A DNA stretch of 64,000 nt from Candidatus Scalindua japonica (GTDB lineage Bacteria; Planctomycetota; Brocadiia; Brocadiales; Scalinduaceae), in assembly GCF_002443295.1 (NCBI RefSeq), contig NZ_BAOS01000004.1, positions 248,001 to 312,000 of the forward strand, given 5' to 3'. The notes under the pieces were generated by a model that did not search any database, was not told the origin of the DNA, and saw only the letters and a program-made list of their open reading frames with translations. A program made the translations under genes and the position numbers. Position 1 is the stretch's first letter; each line of letters begins with the position of its first letter. Shown one piece after another: positions 53,838-64,000 of the stretch.

Positions 53838-56182
<2,345 letters not shown>

Positions 56183-56205
56183 AACCTTTTTAGGAGACTT
56201 TTATA

Positions 56206-56523
56206 ATGATTTTTTTCATGGCAAATCAAGGTAATCCAATGATGCAATTTCTGCCGCTTATGGTTATAATGTTCGCAGTTATGTATTTTCTGATTATCAG
56301 GCCACAGAAGCAAAAAGAGAAAAAAAGGCAGGAAATGATATCAAATGTTAGAAAACAGGATAAAATTGTTACCGTTGGAGGTGTGCATGGAGTTATCGTT
56401 TCAGTAAAAGAAAATGAAGTTGTAGTACGGGTTGATGATGCAAAAGACGTGAAATTGAAAATTGATAAAAGCGCTATTACTTCCGTGAGTGTACCTAAAA
56501 GTGAGCAACGGGAAGACGAATAA
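56206..56523 (+). CDS. yajC: Preprotein translocase accessory subunit YajC
   Basis: 105 residues. One membrane span (MMQFLPLMVIMFAVMYFLII) then RPQKQKEKKRQEMISNVRKQ, KIVTVGGVHGVIVSVKENEV and VKLKIDKSAITSV, matching the YajC domain. It binds SecDF at the inner membrane. The first ATG (56206) lies just before an in-frame second ATG at 56218. Sits directly upstream of the secDF fusion. Confidence 0.93.
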   Translation: MIFFMANQGNPMMQFLPLMVIMFAVMYFLIIRPQKQKEKKRQEMISNVRKQDKIVTVGGVHGVIVSVKENEVVVRVDDAKDVKLKIDKSAITSVSVPKSEQREDE

Positions 56524-56552
56524 ATATAATAAGATTATAGGAGATAATTTAG

Positions 56553-59500
56553 ATGCCAACGAATTTGAGATGGAAGATACCACTGATCGTAGTACTTATT
56601 GCTATTGCTATAATGGCATTATATCCGGTTGCGGATAAGCCGATAAAGTCAGAAAATATTACAGAAATTAACGGCAAAATAGTTGACCGTACTATAATAG
56701 ATGACTCATTCTTTGGCTTCTTATTTAAAAGTCCCATACAGAAAGAAACAATAGTAAAGAAAGAAACAAACGAAAAAGGCGAAACCGTAGTCCACAAGAA
56801 AGTAGATTACATAGCTAAAGGACAAATAAAACTTGGCCTTGATTTACGTGGAGGATCTGAACTCCTGTATAAGATCAAAGTTGATGAATCTGAAAAACGT
56901 TCCGGTTTGACAGATGAAATAATAGCATTATTAGAAAAAAGAATTGATCCACAGGGAGTATTGGAATACAGGCTGCAACAACAGGGTATGAGAAGAATCC
57001 TCATACAAGTTCCTGGCGCTACACAAAGTGATATTGAGAGCCTTAAGAAAAGGATAACTCGACTGGGGAAGCTTGAATTCAGACTGGCAGCTCCACCAAA
57101 TAGCAGTGAGGTCAGCGATGCTAAAGCAGGAAAGGCAGTCCCCGGTTATTATAAACATTGGATTAGAAAGAAAAAAGGAGAAGAGTCAGATACGGAGGAC
57201 TGGTTTCTGGTACGGAACAAAATTGAAATCACCGGTGAGCACCTTACCAGGGTTTTTCCCGATCGCAAGGACATCAGCCCAGTCATAGGATTTGAATTTG
57301 ACCAGGCAGGTAGATCTAAATTTGGACGATTAACGGAACGTAATATAGGAAAACCATTAGCAATTATACTTGACGGAACGCTTTATTCCGCACCTATAAT
57401 TCGAGACAGAATTCCTGGTAAAGGGATTATAGAGGGCAATTTTACTCAAGAAGAAGTTAATGATATGATTGCTGTCATGCGTGCGGGAAGTCTCCCCGCC
57501 GACCTTGAACTGGAAATGGAAACCACTGTTGGTCCAAGTCTTGGAAAAGATTCTATCAGAAGCGGGCTTCTAGCAGGAATAATCGGTGGTATATTTATTA
57601 TAATTTTCATGTGTGCCTATTACTACGGTGCAGGTGGTGTAGCAAACGCAACCTTCATTCTCAACATATTCTTTGTTGTAGGAACTCTGGCAGTATTGAA
57701 CGCAACCCTCACGCTCCCGGGTATCGCGGGACTGGTTTTGATGATAGGTATGGCGGTTGACGCAAATGTGTTGATCTTTGAGCGAATCAGAGAAGAAAAG
57801 ACAAAAGGCAAGACAATAAGGCTTGCTGTGAAAAATGGATATGAAAGAGCGTTTACAACAATCGTTGATTCAAATTTAACGACGTTAATTACTGCTCTTA
57901 TTCTGTATGCGGTAGGGACAGGACCGGTAAAGGGTTTTGCGATAGTTTTGATTGCAGGTCTTTTGATAAACATGTTTACGGCCGTATTTGTTACCCGAGT
58001 GATTTTTGAAATATTTCTGGGTGCCGGCATCATGAACAATTTTTCAATGATGCAGTTTTTCAAAAACCCGAAAACATCTTTTGTATGTTTTCGACGTATT
58101 GCCATGATCGCCTCACTTGTTTTAATTGTAATAGGCCTTTCGGTCTTTGTAATAAGAGGTAAAGACAACTATGATATCGATTTTACCGGTGGAACACTTA
58201 TTCAATTAAAGCTGAATAAACCTACTCCTGTCAGTGATATTCGTAATAAATTAGAAGTTGCGGGATATCCTAATGCTGAAGTACAGAACATATGGGCAAG
58301 CAAGGATGCTACTACTGCATCAAACGATTCAACTGAATTTGGAATTAGAATCAAGAGTTTAAACAAAAACAAATCCGTACAAAAGATTAGTGATGACATA
58401 CAAAACGTTGTTGATAAAAAGATATTTAAAAATATCAATTATATCGAACCATCAAGTTATCATTTAACATTGAGCAACCCGGTTGATGAATTTGTAATCC
58501 AGGATTACATTACAAAAGCCGGATACGGAAGCGATGATGTCCTTTCAATATATCCAGTAGAAAAGAGTGGCAAAAAATATTCAATCAGGATTAGTGGATT
58601 AACACAAGAAAACACAAGGACTGACATAATAAATAATGTAACAGACACGTTCACAGATCTCGTTGATATGCTCTCAATAAAGCCACTCTATGGTGATATA
58701 GAGGATGAACTTCCAAATATTGCTAACGATGTTAGAAGCACGCAGTTCAGGGCCATATCTACCATGGGTCTCGACTTGAAAAAAGCGGTAGATCCAAATG
58801 TTCTGCAAATAGCTCTTAAACGTGCAGGACATAAAGATATAGTCGTATCTGCGAGGGAGAGCTCAAGAAGAAGAGATACTTTCAGAAAATTACAAATTGC
58901 AGGGCCAAGGGATGTATTGGAGGCAATTAAGCTTACCGCCAGTTCATTAAACGTTCCGCCAATAATGATAGTCGACAATTCATCAATTCAGATTGAATTG
59001 AAAGATAGTATAGATGAAGAAACTTTGAGAAAAAGGCTTCAAGGTTCAAGTCAATTAAAAAACAATTTTGGCGAAATAACCGGAATGGATATAACTGCCA
59101 ATGAATTTATGATCGACGTGAAAGAATTAAATGCAGCTAAAATTCAGGAAAAAATTAGAGAAGACTTATTTGTCACTTTTGAAGACAGGATTTATTCACA
59201 AGCCAATGAGTCTGAAGTATCTAAACCTGATCCGTTTAAAAGAGTTGTAAGTATTGGCTCAACAGTTGCCGGAGAAATGAAGAGCAGAGCGGCGCTTGCT
59301 CTATTCTTTGCGTGCATTGCAATTATCATTTACATATGGTTCCGATTCGGTGAACTTAAATTTGGGGTATCAGCTGTTATTACTCTTGTACATGATGTTG
59401 TAATTACCGTTGGGGCCGTTGCAGTGGCTGATCATTTTGGTAATGTATTTGGTGATGTAAAAATTAATCTACCAATGATAGCTGCATTTCTGACATTAAT

Positions 59501-59996
59501 AGGGTATTCTTTGAATGATACGATTGTGTTGTTTGATCGTATAAGAGAAAACCTGTCTGGTAAGAACAAGACAATTACATCAGATTTAGTCAACAGTAGT
59601 ATTAACCAGAACCTTAACAGGACGATTCTAACATCGCTTACAACGTTTGGTGTTGTATCCGCTCTGTTCTTTGTAGGAGGCGCTGCAATACACGGATTTG
59701 CATTTGTTATGATGGTTGGAGTTGTAGTTGGTACTTACTCTTCCATCTTTATTGCCAGCCCTATCCTGCTTGACTGGAATATTGTTAAAAAGGTCTTCAG
59801 AATTATTGCAATCATTATCTTTTTCCCATTTTGGATTGGATACAAACTCTTACATAAGACACCGGAGGCGTCGGTCGCGGTAACTGCACATTCTACACAA
59901 AGAGGTCAAGCTACACCTAAGGTGCCAGCACCAAAAGGGCCAAAAAAGGCAAAAGGACCAAAAGGCAAAAGAAATAAGCCTTCAAAAGCACAATAA
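56553..59996 (+). CDS. secDF: SecD-SecF fusion protein with greatly enlarged SecF periplasmic domain
   Basis: 1147 residues. SecD part (about 1-490): GQIKLGLDLRGGSELLYKI near residue 90, the P1 base, and TM motif MAVDANVLIFERIREE near 400. SecF part: TM1 near 510-530, YDIDFTGGTLIQLKLN near 538, and TM motif GYSLNDTIVLFDRIREN near 985, ending about 1070. The segment between SecF TM1 and TM2 is about 370 residues (roughly 538-905), versus about 100 in ordinary SecF. It seems to hold repeated alpha/beta modules (VSDIRNKLEVAGYPNAEVQN; VLQIALKRAGHKDIVVSARE; TLRKRLQGSSQLKNNFGEIT). A Pro/Lys tail ends the protein. It uses the proton-motive force to pull secreted proteins out of SecYEG. Confidence 0.93.
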   Translation: MPTNLRWKIPLIVVLIAIAIMALYPVADKPIKSENITEINGKIVDRTIIDDSFFGFLFKSPIQKETIVKKETNEKGETVVHKKVDYIAKGQIKLGLDLRGGSELLYKIKVDESEKRSGLTDEIIALLEKRIDPQGVLEYRLQQQGMRRILIQVPGATQSDIESLKKRITRLGKLEFRLAAPPNSSEVSDAKAGKAVPGYYKHWIRKKKGEESDTEDWFLVRNKIEITGEHLTRVFPDRKDISPVIGFEFDQAGRSKFGRLTERNIGKPLAIILDGTLYSAPIIRDRIPGKGIIEGNFTQEEVNDMIAVMRAGSLPADLELEMETTVGPSLGKDSIRSGLLAGIIGGIFIIIFMCAYYYGAGGVANATFILNIFFVVGTLAVLNATLTLPGIAGLVLMIGMAVDANVLIFERIREEKTKGKTIRLAVKNGYERAFTTIVDSNLTTLITALILYAVGTGPVKGFAIVLIAGLLINMFTAVFVTRVIFEIFLGAGIMNNFSMMQFFKNPKTSFVCFRRIAMIASLVLIVIGLSVFVIRGKDNYDIDFTGGTLIQLKLNKPTPVSDIRNKLEVAGYPNAEVQNIWASKDATTASNDSTEFGIRIKSLNKNKSVQKISDDIQNVVDKKIFKNINYIEPSSYHLTLSNPVDEFVIQDYITKAGYGSDDVLSIYPVEKSGKKYSIRISGLTQENTRTDIINNVTDTFTDLVDMLSIKPLYGDIEDELPNIANDVRSTQFRAISTMGLDLKKAVDPNVLQIALKRAGHKDIVVSARESSRRRDTFRKLQIAGPRDVLEAIKLTASSLNVPPIMIVDNSSIQIELKDSIDEETLRKRLQGSSQLKNNFGEITGMDITANEFMIDVKELNAAKIQEKIREDLFVTFEDRIYSQANESEVSKPDPFKRVVSIGSTVAGEMKSRAALALFFACIAIIIYIWFRFGELKFGVSAVITLVHDVVITVGAVAVADHFGNVFGDVKINLPMIAAFLTLIGYSLNDTIVLFDRIRENLSGKNKTITSDLVNSSINQNLNRTILTSLTTFGVVSALFFVGGAAIHGFAFVMMVGVVVGTYSSIFIASPILLDWNIVKKVFRIIAIIIFFPFWIGYKLLHKTPEASVAVTAHSTQRGQATPKVPAPKGPKKAKGPKGKRNKPSKAQ

Positions 59997-60020
59997 CCTT
60001 TTTTAGACGATAGGAGATCT

Positions 60021-60926
60021 ATGAGAAGAGATACGCAAATCGGAATCTTACTCGGTATTGTAATACTCGTAATTATAGGTGTTTTTCTAAGTACCAGAAC
60101 TACTGACAAAGAGTCTATATTGCCGGATTTAGCTATGTCTGAAAAAGGAAGACAGAAAGATTCAGTTGATGAAATCAATATAAACGAATTTATCATAGAA
60201 TCAGACAAAACCGAACCGGTGAAAACTCTGTCCGCAGAAAACACAGTGGAAAAATTCCAAACAAATGAAGAACCATTAAAGGTGGTACAAACAGAGAATA
60301 CTCTTATTGAAACACCTGAAGAGAATTCTTCGATCGAAGGCAAATGGGAAGGAACAGTAGGAGAGGTTGCAGAAGAGATAGTTGAAGAACCTGAATTATC
60401 ACAGGAGCCAACAGGAGCAGAAGATGAAGAAATAGCAGAAACAATTCCGACTACAGAAAAAGTCGTAATTGTACCTGATAACAAGCCTCAAACTCCAACT
60501 TATTCTGTACCTGAAAAAAAGATTTACAAAGTAATGCCAAATGACAATCTCTTCAAAATTGCAAAAAAACAGTACGGAGATGGGAAAAAATGGGCTATAA
60601 TATTTGATGCAAACAAAGACAGCATGCCAAATTCTGATGCTATTTATGTTGGCCAGAAATTAATTATACCGGATATTTCCTTAAAAAATGAGACAGGCAA
60701 CAATGTAAAAGCATCTGTTAAGGCAAAGGTAAAAAAAGAGAAATATGTGAGCCAAAAGACTCATACGGTACAATCAGGAGATACCCTTTATCGGATTGCA
60801 GAAAAGTACTATGATAATCCGTCCGCATGGCATAAGATATATGAGGCAAATGAAGACACAATTGAAGATAAAGGATTGCTGATAAAAGGACAGGTTCTTA
60901 TCATTCCAAAGCTATACAGTAATTAA
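60021..60926 (+). CDS. Membrane-anchored LysM protein with two LysM domains
   Basis: 301 residues. N-terminal span IGILLGIVILVIIGVFLSTR, then about 120 acidic, low-complexity residues (EEIVEEPELSQEPTGAEDEE), then two LysM domains: about 167-218 (KIYKVMPNDNLFKIAKKQYG, YVGQKLIIP) and about 248-300 (THTVQSGDTLYRIAEKYYDN, GQVLIIPK). LysM binds GlcNAc-containing glycans such as peptidoglycan. A single anchor plus acidic linker suggests a periplasmic cell-wall-binding role. It follows the secDF fusion by 24 bp with AGGAG before its ATG. Confidence 0.88.
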   Translation: MRRDTQIGILLGIVILVIIGVFLSTRTTDKESILPDLAMSEKGRQKDSVDEININEFIIESDKTEPVKTLSAENTVEKFQTNEEPLKVVQTENTLIETPEENSSIEGKWEGTVGEVAEEIVEEPELSQEPTGAEDEEIAETIPTTEKVVIVPDNKPQTPTYSVPEKKIYKVMPNDNLFKIAKKQYGDGKKWAIIFDANKDSMPNSDAIYVGQKLIIPDISLKNETGNNVKASVKAKVKKEKYVSQKTHTVQSGDTLYRIAEKYYDNPSAWHKIYEANEDTIEDKGLLIKGQVLIIPKLYSN

Positions 60927-60988
60927 ACAAACTGTTGTATTAATTCGACAATAAATACAACATATATATAAACATGAAAGGGAACAGT

Positions 60989-62146
60989 ATGAATTCTATA
61001 TTTACGGGAACAGGGTTCTTCAAAACGGTTAAGACAGCTGTAATAGCGACCTTATTCATATCGCTTTTTGCTGGAGTAAACACAATCACAGCACAGGTAA
61101 ATACGAAAGAGCACCCTATGTTTATGCATGACCTCAGACACTCTGGCCGTAGCGAATACCATGATGCACATATAATTAAACTAAAATGGAAAACAATAAC
61201 TGGTAGTGAAATCTGGTCTTCACCAGCAATCGGACCTGATAACACTGTATACGTCTCAAGTACAGACGGCAATGTTTTCGCATACAATCCGGATGGAACG
61301 GAAAAGTGGCATTATAGAACTGGAGATGAACTATACAGCTCTCCTGCAGTCGGTGCTGATGGAACTATATATGTTGGTGGTAAAAACAAGAAACTTTTTG
61401 CTCTAACTCCGGATGGCAAAATTAAATGGATGTATTTTATCGGTTCTGACGTATATTCTTCCCCTGCTATCAGCAATGATGGTACTATTTATGTTGGAGC
61501 GTGGGATGGTAAACTGTATGCAATTCAATCTAATGGCACATTAAAATGGTCATACAGCACTGCTGCCAATATTCTTTCTTCATCGCCGGCTATCGGTGAT
61601 AATGGCATAATTTACATTGGTTCACAGGACGGACGAATTTATGCGATAAGTGAAGAAGGAAGGATTAAATGGAGTTTCATGACAAAGGCAAAGATTGATT
61701 CTTCTCCTTCAATCAGCAAAGAAGGGGTTCTATATATTGGAGCACACAACGGTATACTTTACGCGTTAGACTCAAACAACAAAGGAAAAATGATCTGGAC
61801 ATACAACATTGGTTCCAGAATAGACGCAACTCCTGCTCTCAGCTCTGACGGTACAATCTATGTAGGAGCAAAAGATGGAAATCTATACGCAATTAACCCT
61901 GACGGTACATTGAAGTGGAGTTACAATACAGGTGATACTATAACTTCATCTGCGGCGATAAGCGCTGACGGGATTATCTTCGTGGGATCCTGGAATGGCG
62001 TACTACATGCTATCTCTCCTGATGGCAAATTAAAAGAGAAACAGAATGTCTCACGTTTTCCACTACTTTCATCACCTTCTATAGATTCACACGGAACGGT
62101 ATATATAGGCAGCACGGACTGGAAGGTATACGCATTCGGGAAATGA
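60989..62146 (+). CDS. Secreted PQQ-like (YVTN/BamB-type) beta-propeller protein
   Basis: I prefer the ATG at 60989 (MNSIFTGTGFFKTVKTAVIA) because AAAGGGA lies 6 bases before it; an ATG at 60974 is in frame. A signal peptide (TLFISLFAGVNTITAQ) is followed by eight repeats of about 40 residues: 'SSPAIG.DGTIYVG..dG.lyAi.pdGt.kWsy', e.g. VYSSPAISNDGTIYVGAWDG. These make an eight-bladed propeller. No PQQ-dehydrogenase catalytic motif is present, so a binding or scaffold role, as in BamB, is likelier than an enzyme. It is the last gene of the rightward run. Confidence 0.85.
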   Translation: MNSIFTGTGFFKTVKTAVIATLFISLFAGVNTITAQVNTKEHPMFMHDLRHSGRSEYHDAHIIKLKWKTITGSEIWSSPAIGPDNTVYVSSTDGNVFAYNPDGTEKWHYRTGDELYSSPAVGADGTIYVGGKNKKLFALTPDGKIKWMYFIGSDVYSSPAISNDGTIYVGAWDGKLYAIQSNGTLKWSYSTAANILSSSPAIGDNGIIYIGSQDGRIYAISEEGRIKWSFMTKAKIDSSPSISKEGVLYIGAHNGILYALDSNNKGKMIWTYNIGSRIDATPALSSDGTIYVGAKDGNLYAINPDGTLKWSYNTGDTITSSAAISADGIIFVGSWNGVLHAISPDGKLKEKQNVSRFPLLSSPSIDSHGTVYIGSTDWKVYAFGK

Positions 62147-62478
62147 TTGAATAATAGAGTCCGCTTGTTACGGTTCAGGCGGGCTTAACGAATAAGGTTA
62201 GATTGTGTGAGGGACGAACCACAATCTGAACCGTTTGTTGGACAAGCCCGTTGTTTGGGTGCTAAACATTGTATAAGAAAATATCTTATGAAGATTGCTT
62301 CTCTTTTTTACCGCAGAAGCTATGAAGCCAAAGAAGTGGATTTTTCAATTGCTGTCGTCATGCTTTAGGAGCTACAGAACATGGTTTTTCGGCCATTTTA
62401 CCTCAAATTTGGGCAAACGGGGGCCATCTCGACCCGATAATGCCGTTTTTGCAAATCTTAGATGCATAGCGGATTCGA
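62147..62478. other. Intergenic region with nested inverted repeats, probable IS91-type element end
   Basis: After the propeller stop there are nested inverted repeats: ACGGTTCAG (62170-62178) with CTGAACCGT (62226-62234), and AGATTGTG (62200-62207) with CACAATCT (62220-62227). Further right the sequence leads to the transposase stop at 62479. These may be a terminator for the propeller gene or a terminal ori/ter feature of the IS91-like element. The element boundary is not visible by eye. Confidence 0.35.
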
Positions 62479-63597
62479 TTACATAACCAGAACAGCCTCC
62501 TCTTTTGTTAACTTGTAGGGGAAAGACCTGGATTTGTGTGATGGAGGTATCATCGTTTTTATGATCTTCATTATTCCTCCACAGCATTTGCACGTAAGCT
62601 TTGGACGCTCTCTGAACCAGGCTGACGACTTATTCGGGTTGATACCGGTAAGGTACTGAAGCAATGCAATCAAGCGTTTGCTATTAGGGTGGAGGAAACC
62701 AAAGTTCCGTGTTCGCCTGAAACCTTTGGGTAGAACATGCTGGAGAATCAACCTGAGAAACTGCGGGCCGGGAAGTGTTCTTGTGAGCATTTTTTTGCTC
62801 TTACTATCCTGGTAACGAAAGGTCACCTGACCATCTTTGCACGTAATAATATCTTTCTCTTGAATGACCCCTTTGTAGAGATAACGACCAAGATAGACCA
62901 GTGCCTTTTCACCGTTGCCGACAAATTTGCAATCGACGACCCATGTTTTGGGATAATTAACTGGAAGCGTAAGAGCCGCTTTGTTCACGGCATCGAGCAT
63001 TTTTGCTCGAAACACTTTAGCCAGCGCTTTGTGATTGAAAAGGTACCGCGTCTTTCCTTCGCTTTTTTTGAAGCTCCAAAGCTTTTTCTTCTGATTGATG
63101 GCCCCGGCTGGCATTACCAGATGGATATGCGGGTGGTAATCGAGAGAGCGAGAGTGGGTGTGCAAAACAGTGATGGCTCCAGCGTTTCCTTGTAATACGC
63201 TGTCATTTTGGACAAAGGTTTTTACGGTTTCCCAACAACACTGTATCATTATCGAGTAAAGCAAGCGTTGATGCTGCCATGCTAATGATCGAAGCTCTTT
63301 GGGTATAGTAAAGGTGAGCATAAAATAGTCAGCAGGCACTTCTTTTTTCAGTTGACGCTCCAACCACTGCTGACACTCATGACTCTGACAATGAGGACAA
63401 TTGCGGTTACCGCAGGAGTGCGGTACAAAAACCTGTTTTTCACAGTCATTACATTGGACCAGCATGACGCGGCTTTGCGTAGTGCGACAATCCTTCATGG
63501 CTGCCAGGGCTTTGAATTGACTTGGCAGGATCGAACCATGATAAAGAGTGATAAAGTCAGCAATGAAGGTCTCAATTATAGAGGAGAGAGATATCAT
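62479..63597 (-). mobile_element. IS91-family HUH transposase (IS801-like)
   Basis: I start at 63597 ([20 protein letters not shown]), overlapping the integrase stop by 4 bases; a longer frame starts at 63612. 372 residues. N-terminal zinc finger CNDCEKQVFVPHSCGNRNCP with HCQSHECQQW, HUH motif DYHPHIHLVMPAGA and tyrosine motif VYLGRYLYKGVI, which is Y1/Y2-type single-strand nicking chemistry. C-terminal TCKCCGGIMKII. These rolling-circle transposons lack inverted-repeat ends. The frame is intact. Confidence 0.9.
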
Positions 63598-64000
63598 ATA
63601 ACATTCCCCCATTCTATGGAAAAACCATTCATCAAATCATTAATTAATTGCAAGGCATTACGATTTGTATGAGAGGTCAGGTGGGTATATTTGGCAGTGG
63701 TTAAAATACTGTGGTGGCCGAGGATTTTTTGTACTTCAAGCAGATCAACACCCGCCTCAATCAGATGGGTTGCGTAGCTGTGTCGCAGACTGTGTGGTGT
63801 AATTTTTTTTTAATTCCACACTCCCGGGCTACCTTACGCAGAGTGGCCTGAACGCCATTTCTATTCAGAGGTGTTTTTGCCAGGTGGGCTGATTTCAAGC
63901 CACCATGACGGCCTGGAAATAGAAAGACAGGATTGCGATGAACAAGCCAAAAACGGCGTAAGAGATTCAGGGTTACCTTTGGCAGGGGTACGAAACGGTC
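63594..64000 (-). pseudogene. Tyrosine recombinase of the IS91-like element, partial and frame-shifted
   Basis: Runs off the right edge. The upstream piece reads DRFVPLPKVTLNLLRRFWLV, FLFPGRHGGLKSAHLAKTPL, then [13 protein letters not shown]. After an A9 tract (63803-63811) the frame must shift by -1, or gain one A, to continue as [20 protein letters not shown] and [20 protein letters not shown], which carries the HxxR, H and Tyr of the catalytic set. The stop overlaps the transposase ATG (ATGA). Such integrase genes sit beside IS91-type transposases in related elements. Confidence 0.75.

Overview
The window looks like chromosome from an anammox planctomycete, most likely a Candidatus Scalindua or Brocadia relative. 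This is inferred, with no database search. The DNA is AT-rich. It carries a one-operon bacterial CO dehydrogenase/acetyl-CoA synthase (Wood-Ljungdahl) pathway and Gram-negative envelope genes (kdsA, a WaaP/KdkA-type kinase, a heptosyltransferase-like protein, plsY). It also has a SecD-SecF fusion, a TPR protein fused to RNA polymerase alpha-CTD-like modules, large secreted repeat proteins, and many decayed mobile or toxin-antitoxin relics.

Layout. 1-2400 is an accessory graveyard: an internally deleted IS1380-type transposase, a DUF4178 gene with a decayed partial copy, a small antitoxin-like gene, and a DUF433 antitoxin beside a truncated DUF5615 toxin. 2500-9200 holds pspA, a YbjN-like gene, a K+ channel with an RCK domain, a secreted protein of unknown function, an SGNH hydrolase and a dicarboxylate/glutamate symporter. 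9200-15000 has a large secreted PKD/DNRLRE metalloprotease and uvrC, which is split by a one-base shift in an A8 tract. 15024-23264 is one gene for a 2746-residue protein with 35 PEGA repeats, including a homogenised 420-bp tandem array. 23300-34640 carries murQ, a MutY-like glycosylase without the Fe-S ligands, a saccharopine dehydrogenase/LKR-like enzyme, a cytochrome c peroxidase relic, hemB, plsY, an LPS kinase, a GT9 transferase, a U32 protease-family protein, ruvX and a HAD phosphatase-polyprenol kinase fusion.

34783-46620 is the carbon-fixation operon: cooC1-acsA-acsB-clpP-acsC-acsV-cooC2-acsD-acsE. A near-consensus sigma70-type promoter precedes it, with a perfect 9-bp inverted repeat over the -10. 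It ends in a 23-bp perfect hairpin. AcsA reduces CO2 to CO, AcsE and AcsCD deliver the methyl group, AcsB makes acetyl-CoA, AcsV re-reduces the corrinoid and the CooC proteins serve nickel insertion. A clpP paralogue sits inside the operon. 46700-49740 holds a thioesterase, small hypotheticals, a dockerin-like secreted protein and kdsA. 50064-62146 runs rightward: TPR/alpha-CTD protein, ruvAB, queH, spoIID-like, tgt, yajC, secDF, a LysM protein and a beta-propeller protein. The right edge is an IS91-type element: a HUH transposase overlapping a tyrosine recombinase that runs off the window and also has a one-base shift in a poly-A tract.

The most notable observations are the clpP and promoter/operator architecture of the acs operon, the giant PEGA protein, the two poly-A frameshifts (uvrC and integrase) both repairable by one extra A or a -1 slip, the very large SecF periplasmic domain, and the HAD-polyprenol kinase and TPR/alpha-CTD fusions. 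No tRNA, rRNA or CRISPR array was recognised.
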